A DNA stretch of 64,000 nucleotides from positions 7,316,001 through 7,380,000 of the forward strand of contig CAUJLY010000003.1 of assembly GCA_963281155.1 (NCBI GenBank). The letters are read 5' to 3'. The notes under the pieces were generated by a model, which did no database searches, was not told the origin of the DNA, and worked only from the letters and a program-made list of their open reading frames with translations. Shown here in pieces: positions 44,896-56,980 of this stretch. Position 1 is the first letter of the stretch; every line of letters begins with the position of its first letter. Source of the DNA: Rhabditophanes sp. KR3021. Taxonomy: Eukaryota > Nematoda > Chromadorea > Rhabditida > Alloionematidae. Both the position numbers and the translations under genes were made by a program.

Positions 44896-45834
44896 TTAAA
44901 CCCCATTTTTAAGTAATAAAGTTTTGTTTGTGTGTCTTACTGGATTATTCATCATTATTCCCTTTTCTGGTTTAGGTTTTTTGATGTTTGAGGGAGAGCC
45001 GTGCAAGTTTAAGGGTGCGTTGATGGTTGAGACCGACTCTCCGTTTTTGGAGTCAAAGTCTTCGTCGTAATTATCCTCAAAGTCTTCTCTATTTATAGAT
45101 GGACGGTAGGGTATTTTCTTGTAGTCAGTAGAGCGATTTGGAACCTCACCCCTCAACGAGTAGGGAGATTGGTTTCCGTAGTCGGGATAATTATCGCTTA
45201 TGTAAGGATTATTTGGATTAGGACGTGTGTGATACAACTCACGGGATTCTCCAAAATCTTCTTCATTCCCTGGAAAGTATGGCTTTTTATTATCATATCG
45301 CATTCTCGGATTCATCATGGCAGGCTGGAAGATAGGGTTTCGGTGGTAAGGCTTTAGGTAATTGTTGTTGTTGTAAATAGGTCCCATATTTCGATTCATT
45401 ATGGGGGAACGGGCAATAAAATTGGAATCCATGTCAGGCCCATTATTCAAGTACATCTGGTTTCTATACGGCTGTCCATACCCAAAAGAATTGTATCTCC
45501 CATAACCTGCTCTGAACATCTCAAAGGGGGTTGGATATCCATTATAGTAAGGATCCATGACATCATCATTAGACCGTTTTAACAAATTGTCCTCATCCGC
45601 TTTTATTTTGTCTTGAACCTTAGTAGTCTTATTAAATACAATCAAATCTAAGGGCTTGGTGGCATTTTGAAGATTATCAAACATAACATCTCCTAAATGT
45701 TGACTTTGAGGGTTGTTCAAGTACTGATGTAATTTAGATAAACTTATGGCACTAGTCGGTAAAACATAATTACATGTTGAAGATAATAATAATAAATAAT
45801 ACAGTAATTTCATATCAGCAAACGTCACCACCAT
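44896..45834 (-). CDS. Tyr/Asn/Pro-rich secreted protein
   Basis: Secreted or cuticle-associated low-complexity protein that I cannot place in a family. Single exon, 312 residues. The start at 45834 or the in-frame ATG at 45813 leads into a signal peptide (MKLLYYLLLLSSTCNYVLP). After about 90 ordinary residues a dibasic LLKRS site precedes a long tract rich in Tyr, Asn, Pro, Gly and Arg: DPYYNGYPTPFEMF, GYGRYNSFGYGQPYR, IMNRNMGPIYNNNNY. The only cysteine is in the leader. The composition suits a matrix or cuticle protein. A neuropeptide or peptide precursor is the other possibility, but no repeated peptide is clear. A GTAAGA donor at 44942 with acceptor at 44886 would shorten the end by twelve residues. 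Confidence 0.7.
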   Translation of the reverse strand: MVVTFADMKLLYYLLLLSSTCNYVLPTSAISLSKLHQYLNNPQSQHLGDVMFDNLQNATKPLDLIVFNKTTKVQDKIKADEDNLLKRSNDDVMDPYYNGYPTPFEMFRAGYGRYNSFGYGQPYRNQMYLNNGPDMDSNFIARSPIMNRNMGPIYNNNNYLKPYHRNPIFQPAMMNPRMRYDNKKPYFPGNEEDFGESRELYHTRPNPNNPYISDNYPDYGNQSPYSLRGEVPNRSTDYKKIPYRPSINREDFEDNYDEDFDSKNGESVSTINAPLNLHGSPSNIKKPKPEKGIMMNNPVRHTNKTLLLKNGV

Positions 45835-46414
45835 TTATTTAATAGTTAAGAAATGTTGTGAAAAGTATAAATGTAAATACAATACTACCAAGAAATCCAA
45901 TACTCGAGAAAAGGTTACTTATCAAAGGTTTTAATAAAATATCAGGTGGACATAAATTAATTTAAGATTAAATCAAATAATAACAACATCTAAATTGTTA
46001 AATAACTTAATCCAATCCTTTCTCTAGTATACTTGAAAAGTGTTTTATTTGCTAATGTGTCATATCATGTTGCGTGACAAACAATTGACACTTTGTATTA
46101 GTATTTTGATATTTAAATATATTGAGCTTCTCATATTATTATTGAAGCTAAACGTTGTTGTAAAAGGAATTGTCAGGTTTTGTTTTATAATAATTAAAAG
46201 GACGTCACACAATTAAGTTCAAAGACAGCTTTTAGTTCGTGATGTTTAAAAGAAAGGAACAGCTAAATGTACTCATGACTTTTATTTTTAAATATACTCA
46301 ACACACTTCATCAATCTTGTACCGCATTTTAAAAAGTGGTGTGACTCTTTTTGACACGAATATTTTAAACATTTATAATTAATATCAGCAACAACATAAA
46401 TTTTTTAAAACCAA
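45835..46414. other. Intergenic, no gene seen
   Basis: AT-rich spacer between two minus-strand genes; promoter of the Tyr/Asn-rich gene and 3' UTR of the amidating lyase. Confidence 0.5.
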
Positions 46415-47596
46415 TTAATAGGTGGATTTTGTTAGCAATTCGATTTTTACCACTTTTCCAACAGATTCAGAAAGTCCAACATAAACAGTTCCCATCTCTG
46501 AAACAGCTAAAGCATGTGAGTGTTGGATGTCTCTTAAGTACGTCTTAGCTTTGTTTGCAGTTAAATCAAAAACAAAAACTCCCGACTTAAGGCCATGTCC
46601 ATGATCTCCCGAAGTAAGGCCAACCAGATAATTCTTAGCTTCTCGGACACCCACAACATTTCCAATTTTCTCAGCTTTATTCAAGAACAAACCAGTTGGA
46701 ACGGCAGCTCTATGTCCATCATTTATCCCAGCTGAAAAACATTGAATTCTTTGGTTGTCTCTGTCGGCAACACACAAAATATCCATGCTTTCAATCAAAA
46801 CAATCGAGTGAGGGACATTCAATTCACCGGGCCCTCCAACAACATGTTTATTTTTCATTCCGAAATCCATCACAAAATTTCCAAACTTGTCAAACTTCAC
46901 GATTCTTCCGTTGCAATAACCGTCAGCAACGAAAATTACTCCATTCGAAGCAACGGCAACATCAGTAGGTTTGCAGAAATGTTTCTTCCCACTGCCTGGT
47001 ACATTTTTTGTACCTAGACTCATCAACACCTTGAAGTTCGAGTCTAGTTTGAAGACTTGGTGACTTCCAGCATCACTCACCCAAAAGTTACCTTCCTTGT
47101 CGGAGGATAGGCCATGAGGGAGGAGGAATTGGTTGGCTCCTCCGCGAGTAAGGATGTCTCCAGTCTCTGAATCAACTATCAACAAGGTGTCGTATTCGAT
47201 TTCTTTTAATGAGGCATTGAATACATTTTCTTTGTTGAATAGGCGAGAGATGGGCATGTTGCGGTTGGCGCGGTGAAAGATAGTAAGTCGGTTCATGTTA
47301 TCAAGGGCTAGGCCACAAATTGGACCTACGTCTGCATTGATGGGGACGATGAAGGCTGTGTTGGCGTCAGTTTCGGGGTTTGGTTCGCTTTCGAGTGCTT
47401 TTTGTGGTTCAACGGAATTGGAAAGTTCCCTCTCATCCTCCATCCCACTATCATTCTCACCCTCATAGGAAGGCAACTCCTCTAGTGTATTAGAATTAAT
47501 CGGTTCCAATGCTGCATCCTCATAAGCAGCCTCACTATGATTAAAGCCATTAGTCAGTCCAATTAATAAAAGAACAACTAAAATAAATCGTGCCAT
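46415..47596 (-). CDS. Peptidyl-hydroxyglycine alpha-amidating lyase (PAL)
   Basis: Secretory-pathway enzyme that cleaves peptidyl-alpha-hydroxyglycine to the amidated peptide and glyoxylate, the last step in making many neuropeptides. Single exon, 393 residues; the ATG at 47596 gives a signal peptide (RFILVVLLLIGLTNGF). The catalytic beta-propeller (about 95-385) carries the active-site Arg in IFHRANRN, the zinc-ligand His in LPHGLSSDKEGNFWVSD, KHFCKPTDVAVASNGVIFVADGYCNGRIV, the second His in VPHSIVLIE, CVADRDNQRIQCF and the third in HSHALAVSEMGTVYVG. The monooxygenase (PHM) half is absent, so this is a stand-alone PAL as in C. elegans. An acidic linker follows the leader. No membrane anchor is seen. 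Confidence 0.93.
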   Translation of the reverse strand: MARFILVVLLLIGLTNGFNHSEAAYEDAALEPINSNTLEELPSYEGENDSGMEDERELSNSVEPQKALESEPNPETDANTAFIVPINADVGPICGLALDNMNRLTIFHRANRNMPISRLFNKENVFNASLKEIEYDTLLIVDSETGDILTRGGANQFLLPHGLSSDKEGNFWVSDAGSHQVFKLDSNFKVLMSLGTKNVPGSGKKHFCKPTDVAVASNGVIFVADGYCNGRIVKFDKFGNFVMDFGMKNKHVVGGPGELNVPHSIVLIESMDILCVADRDNQRIQCFSAGINDGHRAAVPTGLFLNKAEKIGNVVGVREAKNYLVGLTSGDHGHGLKSGVFVFDLTANKAKTYLRDIQHSHALAVSEMGTVYVGLSESVGKVVKIELLTKSTY

Positions 47597-48346
47597 AGTC
47601 GGGCACCTCAAGCACAACTCGACTGAATGTGTAGTAGCCTCAAGAATAAATGCATCGTCAAAGGCGTACCCGCCTTCAGCCAAAAAGGCCTCTACCCTTA
47701 TTTATGTTGTCTCATCCAAACAAATTTCCTTTCCCTCCACGTCTAATTTAAGTGTTTAAGATGTCATACACATGCCTGGGCAAAGAGCATACATCCATCT
47801 TGCAATTACAATTAATGAGAACTGTGTTTCAGATATGATACACCACAACCTAATCCAATATCATTAAAATTCCTATCACACAAATATCTAATCATCCAAC
47901 ATAATATCATATGAGTGTGTGTGATGTATAGCAGTGTCTTTTTGTGATATCCAACTTTTGAATATGAATTCAAATTGACAGTTGGAGGGACCATGGATAC
48001 TTAGATAACAAGAAACGCACACAGATGTATTAAAGATATTCATTCATATACATATCCACACACATACACACCACCAAAAGACAACAACTTCCTCTCCACT
48101 AAACTAAAAAGGGTGTTGTTTTGTGGTTTGTGTCAAAAAACATGTTAAGAACTTATCTTTGTTAGACAGTATATATCAGATTACCAAAAATGACTTCCTT
48201 TAAACGCAAAGCTATATAGAAGGTGGTGATTATTTGGTAGTGACAATTACTTACTACAACATAATTTTATCTGACATAACCTGTTTGAGGGTGAAACCTT
48301 CCAAATAAAGTTACCAAGTGATCGGTATAAGAGGTGGGGTAAGGAG
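47597..48346. other. Divergent intergenic region
   Basis: Between the 5' ends of PAL and collagen 3; the promoters of both should be here. A TATATAG-like element lies at about 48213. No coding signal. Confidence 0.5.
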
Positions 48347-49401
48347 ATGTATTGTTTCAATTTCGGTGGTGGTGGCAGTATGTCTTCTAGAATGTCGAAG
48401 TGGGTGGTGTATGGTGTGGCGATAGGGACGATTGCGGTTGTGGTGATGTCTTGTGTGGTTTGTGGTTGGATTGCCAAGGAGATTGGGGATTTCCAGGTGC
48501 TTGTCACGAATGAGGTTCGAGGCTTCGATGGCAAGGCTAAGGAGGTGTGGGAGGACATGGATGCATTCAAGAGGCTCCATAATTTGGATGTTAGGGATGT
48601 TAAGGTGGTGTATGTTAGGAAGATTGTGAAGCGAGGTGTGGAGATGGAGGTTAATGCGGCAACTACCCAAAAGGAAGACAGTGGGTATGAGAATGTGCCT
48701 TTGGTTGCGTCCTATCTCGCACCTACTCCTGTTTTAGCTGCTAGTGAGACCAGGACTCAGCAAGGTGGATGCCAAATGGTTCAATGTTTGGCCGCCGGAG
48801 AAGCGGGGGATAATGGATATGACGGGTATGACGGTATGCCAGGAGTTGATGGAGTTCCTGGATTGGATGGGCTTAATAATTGGTCTGATGAAAAAGTGGA
48901 AAATGAATGTGCTGATTGTCCGGCAGGAAGTCCTGGCCCAAAGGGAGTAGATGGAGGGCCCGGCGAAAGAGGTTTAGATGGCGATTCGGGACTTAGAGGC
49001 GAAAGGTAAGCAAATGCTTCTAAAATCTATTTAGTTTGTTTAGGGGGCGTGAAGGAAATGAGGGTCCAAGAGGGCCGAAGGGAGATAATGGAGATAGAGG
49101 AGAACCAGGAGAGGAAGGTTTGCCAGGAAGGGCTGGAAGAGATAAATCAAAGAAAATCGGATCACCAGGAAGGGAAGGAAACGTAGGCATGAAGGGTAGT
49201 CGAGGTGAGCCAGGTAGAAAGGGTGAATCTGGAGAAGGCATACCAGGCATTCCAGGAAAAGAAGGCAGACCGGGGCGTGATGGAAATCCAGGACCACCTG
49301 GACCACGGGGTGACAAGGGAATAGACGGAATTTCGCAAGCCGATGCCCTTTATTGCCCATGTACCAAAAGACGTTTCAGCAAAGTTGTACTAATAAAATA
49401 A
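48347..49401 (+). CDS. Cuticle collagen 3
   Basis: Third cuticle collagen of the window, 338 residues, exons 48347-49005 and 49044-49401. The start is the first ATG; a second at 48380 (MSSRMSKW) is also plausible. A hydrophobic anchor (VVYGVAIGTIAVVVMSCVVCGW) and the FDGKAKEVWEDM block mark the N-terminal collagen domain. RKIVKR before a non-collagenous spacer is the likely processing site. A CQMVQC pair precedes the first short Gly-X-Y block, ECADC the second, and the C-terminus ends CPC. The last block is interrupted once by RDKSKKIGS. It has only one intron, unlike collagen 1 (six), and long spacers, so it is from another subfamily. Confidence 0.92.
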
Positions 49402-49673
49402 ATTGTTATCATTTAATCATATTAAAGAGAATAACACATTTTGTATTTATTAATTAGCTACAATCATTGGACTCTTGATAATTTGAATACATATGTTACA
49501 TTTAATAGCTTAGATAGATTTGATTAATTTCAATTAGATTTTAGTAATTGAGGGAATGTAGAGTGGTTCCCGATGAAGTAGTGTATTACAAATTTTATTG
49601 AATGAAAGGTATAGCGAAAATATTAAATGTAAGAAAACAAGTTAATTTTAACAAACAAAGCGATTACAGTTGT

Positions 49674-51387
49674 TTAATACTCTTGTTCATCTCCTGAGGT
49701 CGAGTCTTGTCCCACTTCGGCGTAATCTTTCTCTTTAATGGATGAATATTATTTAGCTAAAGTGTTGTATGAACTTACCTAAAGCAGCCAGGTCTTCTCT
49801 AGCTTCGCTGAATTCCCCTTCTTCCATTCCTTCTCCCACATACCAATGGACAAATGCTCTCTTGCTGAACATGAGATCGAATTTTTGATCAAGTCTAGAC
49901 CAGCATTCGGAAATAGCAGTGGTATTGGCCAACATCGCAACAGATCTCGGTGACTTGGCCATGTCCCCTCCAGAGACATTTTGTGTCGGCTGCCAGTTCA
50001 ATCCGACTTTGAATCCAGTTGGAACGAAATCCACGAAGCGAACATTTTTGTTTTGCTTAATTTTACTGATAGCAACATTAACGTCCTTGCTGTTGCAATC
50101 ACCACTAAAAATGGGCAACTATTAATTAATTTAATGTTCCTTCAACATACCGGTACAAAAGACAGACCGAAAGATATTTTCCATTGGCTGGGTTGCATTT
50201 GACCATTTGGTTTTTGTATTGGAAACACTCATTTGTGATGTCCTGAACTGACAAGGATTCATGGTAAGCTCTTTCGGCGGAAACGATTGGTGCGAAGGTG
50301 ACTGAAATAAACTAATCATTGTGTACACTACTTATTACGTACCTAACGGGAAGTGGATGCGTGGGTAAGGTACCAAATTGGTTTGGAACTCATTCAAGTC
50401 GACGTTCAAAGCTCCATCGAATCGGAGAGAAGCAGTAATGGAAGAGACTACTTGGGCAATCAAACGATTGAGATTGGTATAAGATGGAGAAGAGACGTTT
50501 AGGTTTCTCTTGCAGATCTAAAAGAATTTAAATTTGTACAAATAGGTTTAAGTTACCTCATAGATTGCTTCGTTGTCGACGATGAAACTGCAGTCAGAAT
50601 GTTCCAAGGTGGTGTGAGTTGTTAGGATGGCGTTGTATGGTTCGACAACGGCGGTTGAAATCTGGGGGGCTGGATATACAGAGAACTCAAGCTTAGACTT
50701 TTTGCCGTAATCTACTGACAATCTTTCCATCAGAAGGGAAGTGAAGCCTGATCCAGTACCCCCTCCGAAACTATGAAAAATTAAAAATCCCTGGATTGAG
50801 GTACAGTTTTCTAAAGAACATTTAAAATATTAAGTTTTGACAGGAATGACCTTACCTGCGATCTTGTTGATTCTCGACATCTACATTTTAAGAGCAAAAT
50901 GATTATTGGTATCATAATTTTTAACTTACCGTCAAATCTATGATTTCTTTGCCAATCGTGTAATGTCCGCGGGCATAGTTGTTAGCGGCATCTTCCTTTC
51001 CCTAAATTAAGACATGATTAGTAGAGAAGGAAGGAGTGTCGACAACATACACTAATCAAAAAGTCTGGGTGGAAAAGCTTTCTATAGGTGTTGGTTCTGA
51101 TTTCATCAATGACGGAAGGCTCCAAGTCAACCATTAAAGCTCTTGGAACATACTTCGAGTTGCCTGTTTCAGAGAAAAAGGTGGTAAAAGAGTCATGTCG
51201 ATCTCCGACGTGATCCCCACTAGATGGCATGGAACCATCTGGCTGGATGCCATGTTCGAGGCAATAAAGCTCCCAACATGCGTTACCAATTTGGCAACCG
51301 GCCTGTCCGATGTGGATAGATACTACTTCGCGCTAAAAAATACACGTATGAGAGACTAGTAGCGGGAAATGATTAACTTACAACCAT
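49674..51387 (-). CDS. Divergent alpha-tubulin
   Basis: Alpha-tubulin, partner of beta-tubulin in microtubules. Nine exons: 51387-51382, 51332-51051, 51001-50930, 50880-50856, 50810-50557, 50517-50343, 50301-50151, 50104-49779 and 49732-49674. Total 449 residues, the normal length. The six-base first exon encodes Met-Val. Motifs: [82 protein letters not shown]. The C-terminus is short and ends EQEY, keeping the terminal Tyr. The H1-S2 loop reads [13 protein letters not shown], so the acetylated Lys40 is missing. Divergent stretches such as [22 protein letters not shown] and [16 protein letters not shown] mark a specialised isotype. No beta- or further alpha-tubulin gene is adjacent. Confidence 0.95.
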
Positions 51388-54129
51388 GGTTATTTAAAAA
51401 TATAACAAAAAGCCCTGAAACAAACAAATGAAGGGGATGTTTTAAAGGAGAATATAAGGAGCATAAAGTAAAACAATATAGGAATGACGTTAAATTTTTA
51501 CTTCAAATGCAATTCATCAACACCTAAACAATAATTTGTGAGATAAAGTTGGTAGTTAAAGGTACAAGAAGACTCTTGTGGTTAGATAAACATCACCACC
51601 ACATCTATTTCGATGATATGGTTTTTTGTGAAAAGATGTATGTATATTTGCGGGTGACTACAAAAAAACGTAATATTATAATATTATTGGGACGATATTA
51701 TTTAGAGAGAGAGACGGACGCACGATTATGTGGGAGCAATGAATAAAAGCAGTAATAACATCTGTCAAAGTATTTTTGAAGACGCCGTTTGCATTTTGGA
51801 CGTTGTTGTAGAGGACTCGGCACACCATAACGGTGGTAGAAGAGAGAGATAGGAGGGAAAGGATAGTTAGATGGTGTGGTTAGCTTAATAAAGACATGCC
51901 CAGGTGTTCTCCAAATCCTTTTTAAGCTTTCCTTGACAAGGACTCATTTAAAAATGATAACCATCTCACACATACATCCAACCTTGCATATTTAAAAGTT
52001 GCAAATATAAATAGGTAGCACAGAAAGATGACCTCGACTTTGGGTACCTCTAATAAACGTATTTAAGTGTGTACCTTCAGACACATTTAATGCATCTCTC
52101 GGGACCAATTTTGATGAATAAATCAAAATATTAAACCAAATAATATTCAGAGTATGTATCGTAAACACAAATGACCATAAAAATGAGTGGTATGTCATTT
52201 TAAAGCGTCTAAAGATCGTTAATCTAGAATGTGATAGAATACCAGAAAGACCAGTCGCTATTGGATTATGGCCTAAATATATAAAATAATGCCAGCTTAG
52301 ATAAATTATTCCTCTTTAATAAATCTGTTAAAAGCATGTATTCTATGCATTCTCAAGCTAGGCAAATTTAATATAACAAACTATTCCGAACAATAAAGCT
52401 TGATGTAATTATTTTGATTAAAGAGTTGTTTGCATATTATTAGCAACTTGCAACTTTTAAGAACATTAAAAGCACTCTACAAGATTGTTTTGAAATCAAA
52501 GAAACTTTATGTTTTTATCAAAATATTCAAATGGTTTGCACCAACAATTTATTATACAGCTTGGAAAGTAGCAAATTCAGTACAAAGTTTCGAGAAGTGG
52601 TTTGGAACTCGAAAATGTTATCTTTTGCGATAAGACTCTCGTGGACATAGTTGATGGTTTCAACATTATAGTCGGTGGTGAAGTTTATACACGACACTGC
52701 TTTACTGACCTTTCTTAGGATTAAAGTTTATAATTTTTGTATGGCACACTGAACGTGGATGTCTTTCTACCAACTTCAGCTTCTAAGCCACACCATTAAG
52801 TATAGATGATGAATTTGTGGTAAATTAGTATAAATCTGTTCTATATTTCCTTTCGTGGATTGACTAAGATATCTCTGCGAAGAAGATAAATTAGTCTAAT
52901 TAATATTTTTCAAACAATTTATATCCAAACATCAAAGGTAGTTGAATAAACCAAATTTATTTTTCATATTACGTCACTTCAATATGTATCTTTGGGATCT
53001 TATATGGTGGAATCGTTCCAGGGTATCAAGTCAGGCCTGCTAAGAGTCCTATATAGAGAAATACAAATACGTTAAGATGACTGATTTATGATAGATAATA
53101 TCATATATGATAAATAAGATACAATGAATATACACATAATAATTACATCATTTCCCTTCAACAGAAATATAGGCAAATATTAGTTTCTTCTAAAAATCAC
53201 TCCTACACAAAGCTCCACATTGTGGAAGAACTTGATATTCAATTGAGTGAATCGAACAAAACCATTTTTAAGGATAAAAAGACGTTACAAGTGAGTTAAT
53301 GCATTCATAACGCTTTTAAAGGTTTTATTTTGACAAAAATGATATTGTTCTACCCAGTTAACTTAAATCATACTCTATTTAAGGACATACATTCAAAGAT
53401 TGGCAAGTGGTCGTTGTAAGAAAGGGTGAATGATTGCGTTTTCCCAACGGTGTTAATATATTTAAATTTGTGAAAGGTAAAGTTGCTAAATATGATATGG
53501 AATAAAGGGATACAAATACGTCCAATTAAATTGAATGGGACAAGCTTAGATGTGTCGGGTTGGGGAAAAAATGATAATATTCAAATATGAATCTGAATTA
53601 ACAAGTTTTTTATGATATCAAGTAAATATAAATAAATACCACCACTATACACATTTTTTGCAAAGAGAGATCAAAGTAATAGCAAAAACAATCCGCAACA
53701 CACACATTTCCAAGTTAAATTTACATCACATTATTTATGGTTAAACAGAAGCCATTATTAAACAAAACGAATAAAAAGGAGACGACTATGTAATGAGAAA
53801 AACTTTTAATATTCTTCAACTCGTATTAAAATGATTTGTATCACTTGTTGCCTTTGGAAACATTTTCTTGTTTCAACATACATAATATTGTTGATTGAAA
53901 CATATTTACAACTAGTCGTAATAACGCGGCTAATATCGGTATTAGATTTATGCCACTTCGAGACAGTTCCTTTTTAGGAGTAAATTTATATAAGGCGTAC
54001 CCCATAACACACGTTTGAACCTCTTCCTTTTTTTAACTGCATCATTTTGTGGTTCTACCATTTTTTGTTCTCAATATATAGTGTCAATAAAATAAATTAA
54101 CAATATTGTTGGCAACACTTTAATAAGAC
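51388..54129. other. 2.7-kb divergent intergenic region
   Basis: Between the 5' ends of alpha-tubulin and the LIM-homeobox gene. Long non-coding DNA upstream of a developmental regulator often holds enhancers. A weak coding-like stretch with an in-frame stop lies at 52500-52720. No repeat family or RNA gene recognised. Confidence 0.5.
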
Positions 54130-56487
54130 ATGGTTAGTAGAAGTAAAAAAAAGACTCCCCAAAAGATTTTATTATGTGTTGGTTGTAATAGCCCTTTGAA
54201 AGACCAGTTTTACTATTCTATTTGTGACAAATCTTGGCATCACCAATGTTTGAAATGTTTTGATTGCAAAGCAGAGCTTGTCGAAAGGTGTTACAGTCGT
54301 GAAGGGCACTTGTTCTGCAAAAACGACTTCCACAGGTACATATAACACAACACATATCACATTTTGTTAACTCATTTGTATTACAGAAACTTTGGGAGGC
54401 GTTGTGATTATTGCAAAGAACCCATATTAAAGGAGGATAAGGTTCGAACCGTTAAACACAAACACTTTCATAACTCCTGTTTAAAGTGCTCTGTCTGCGA
54501 AAAGATTTTTAGTACTGGAGACAAGGTACATAATGCGTATCATTTTGCCATTTTAATATTTATTTTAGTTATACTTATCAGAAGGAAGTCACTATTTTTG
54601 TCACGCACATGTTTTAGCTTCTAATATCTCAGGTAAAAGATACTCTTATTAATGACAAGAAAGTTGGTACATATTTTTTGCATTAAGTGCCATTTATTTT
54701 ATTGTTAACTATAATTTATTTTACTGTTAACTATAAACTATTCTTTCAGCAAACTTTTTGTTTCCGCTATACATGATTATTTAGTATTAGTTTTTTATAC
54801 CATCATTCACTCAAGTACAATCCATCTTTGGACGCTCCAAATTGACACCAAATCCCTGTACACCAATTTGATATTTTGTTTTCGATCCCAATTATTCATT
54901 ATCCTTCTTTTTTAGACCCCAAGTCCGAAGAATCAGCTGACTGTGATATGTTTTCGCATGACGAAGATTTAAGCATACCGCACTCCGTTCCATCATTTGA
55001 AGAAATGGTTCCTTCGATTGCTCCATCTGATGACATCGAGTACAATAGCGACGGGAATGCGAGACGTCGTGGACCCCGTACAACCATCAAATCCGCTCAA
55101 CTCGAGCTCTTGAGACAAGCCTTTGCCCTCAATCCAAAACCACCTCGAGTAGTTCGGGAGCAGTTAGCCATAGACACTGGCCTCAACATGAGAGTAATTC
55201 AGGTAATCACATCAACTTTCAAATTAAAAATTGTAAATATACAGTACATACTAAGTTCGAGTTTAAAAGAAAAAATATTAATTAAAAAAGTTGTTTGATG
55301 GTGCGGTTTAGAGAGGGAAGCGACATCAAAAATAGAGGAACTCTTTTTAGTCACAAATCGTTTAAAAATAAGTGTTGGTGCGGTATGCCCAAAAGAATAT
55401 TGGTAATTAGATTGGGATAAACTTCTTTATGTAGGGACTGTTTTTGGGGACTGTTTGTACCTGTGAGTCTCTAGAGGCGCTTCTTTATCCGGTTCTTGTC
55501 AATTTTTGAAGTTGGTAATTAAATATAAGAATTATTTGTGTTGAATTTAAATAAAAAGTTGGTTAAGTTATAAAAGTTGTACTCTTCTAAATTAAATGTC
55601 ACCAAGCAACTTTGTGCCATCGTTTCGATATATATAATTTGATGTGATTTGTGTAGGTGTGGTACCAAAACAGAAGAAGCAAAGAACGTCGCCTCAGAAA
55701 TTACCAAGGCAATGATAGTGAAGGAAGAAAAAAGGCATTGATGCTTTCGAACCTCGATTTCCCTCGTGCATTCTTTCCACCTGATTACAATCTAATCGGT
55801 AAGTCATACCACTTAAAACTTACGCAACCCCTTTTCGAAAGTTCATGTAAAATATTTAAGAGATTATCCCTACTCTTCTTTGCATTTGCACCTGCCAGAT
55901 TTAGTTTCTCATTAATGACATAATCATAATTATTGTTGTTACGTATGGTCTCACAGGATTAAGGTAATCGGTTAAATATTGGATATATGAACTCTAGATA
56001 AGAAGTGAACCCTAATGTAAAGCTAAGTACAAAATGTGAACTTTAATTAGGAAGCTGAAGTTCGAAAAAAAGAGCTATTTTAACTGTATCTAACTTTCCA
56101 GATCCAATCTTCCCTCCCGACCCTTCAAACAACCTCAACCAAATGCTTTTCCAATCAGCAAATTCCATTCACGCGGCTGCTGCTGCCGCCGCACATTTTC
56201 CCTTAATGTACAATGAAGGCAACAATGTCGGTTTAGAGGCTGTGACCAATCAAAACAATATGAATGACTTGGTGAGAGGAATGGCGCCATATCAGTACAG
56301 ATTGCCGGATAACATGACACTCAACTCTGCCACCTTCGAAAGAAGTGTTTGTATGAGAGATGATAATGGGGAGTATGTTGAACATTTAAAAAATTATCCT
56401 GGTCATTCAATGAGTGGAAATGATGGGGATGTGATGTATGGGAAAGGACAATCATCACAATGTAAGGGGCGTCGTGTTTGGCCGTAA
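54130..56487 (+). CDS. LIN-11/LHX1-type LIM-homeobox factor
   Basis: Transcription factor for neuron and vulval cell identity in the LIN-11/LHX1/LHX5 group. Exons 54130-54335, 54387-54525, 54569-54632, 54916-55202, 55657-55798 and 56102-56487, in phase, 407 residues. LIM1 (about 16-69): CVGCNSPL...[12 protein letters not shown]...FCKNDF. LIM2 (about 74-133): [34 protein letters not shown]. Homeodomain (about 187-246): [55 protein letters not shown] and [11 protein letters not shown] are typical of LHX1/LIN-11. The intron falls inside the recognition helix between VIQ and VWYQN, a common LIM-homeobox position. WFQN is replaced by WYQN. Acidic linker before the homeodomain; the tail contains an Ala run ([10 protein letters not shown]). 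Confidence 0.92.
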
Positions 56488-56980
56488 TTGGTTTTAATTA
56501 ATATTTGCTTTCCTAAGTTATGTTCTGTGCCATTCATTTGTCTGTAATAAAATTTCACGTTTTAATAAGGCCACGACTCAAGTTTTCATGTTATTACATC
56601 AAAACACATCAATTATTAAGTGACAATTTATAAGTTAATGAGCATATTAATGAATAATTTAATATCTTGGCAAAGGGCATGATTTTTATTGGTATTTTAA
56701 TTCAATACTTTTAAGAGGACATTTAAACTAAATATATCAGAGGACTAAACGTAATCAGAGATACTTGGGTATGAATTTGTTTAAGACAAGTTGGGAATAT
56801 ACGTGTGTGTTAATATTTAAAGTGTTAAAATGATATGCAATAATCACTTTTTATCATATTAAAGTTTGAATTAATAAGTTGTTTTGTATCCAAGGATCGA
56901 AGCCAAAAGACATTTAAAAATTAAAATTTTATTAGATAATTATGATATCATGGGCAAATCTTTTTTGAAATAAATCACAT
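56488..56980. other. 3' region between convergent genes
   Basis: AT-rich DNA between the 3' ends of the LIM-homeobox gene and the DEX-1-like gene. AATAAAATTTC at about 56545 is a likely poly(A) signal of the plus-strand gene. Nothing else seen. Confidence 0.5.

Noticed and set aside
51549..51746. Plus-strand open frame upstream of alpha-tubulin
   Set aside because: No family features and likely overlaps the tubulin promoter; chance.
54526..54560. Truncated LIM2 (frame continues into the intron and stops)
   Set aside because: A TTTTAG acceptor at 54568 restores the rest of LIM2 with its final Cys/His residues.
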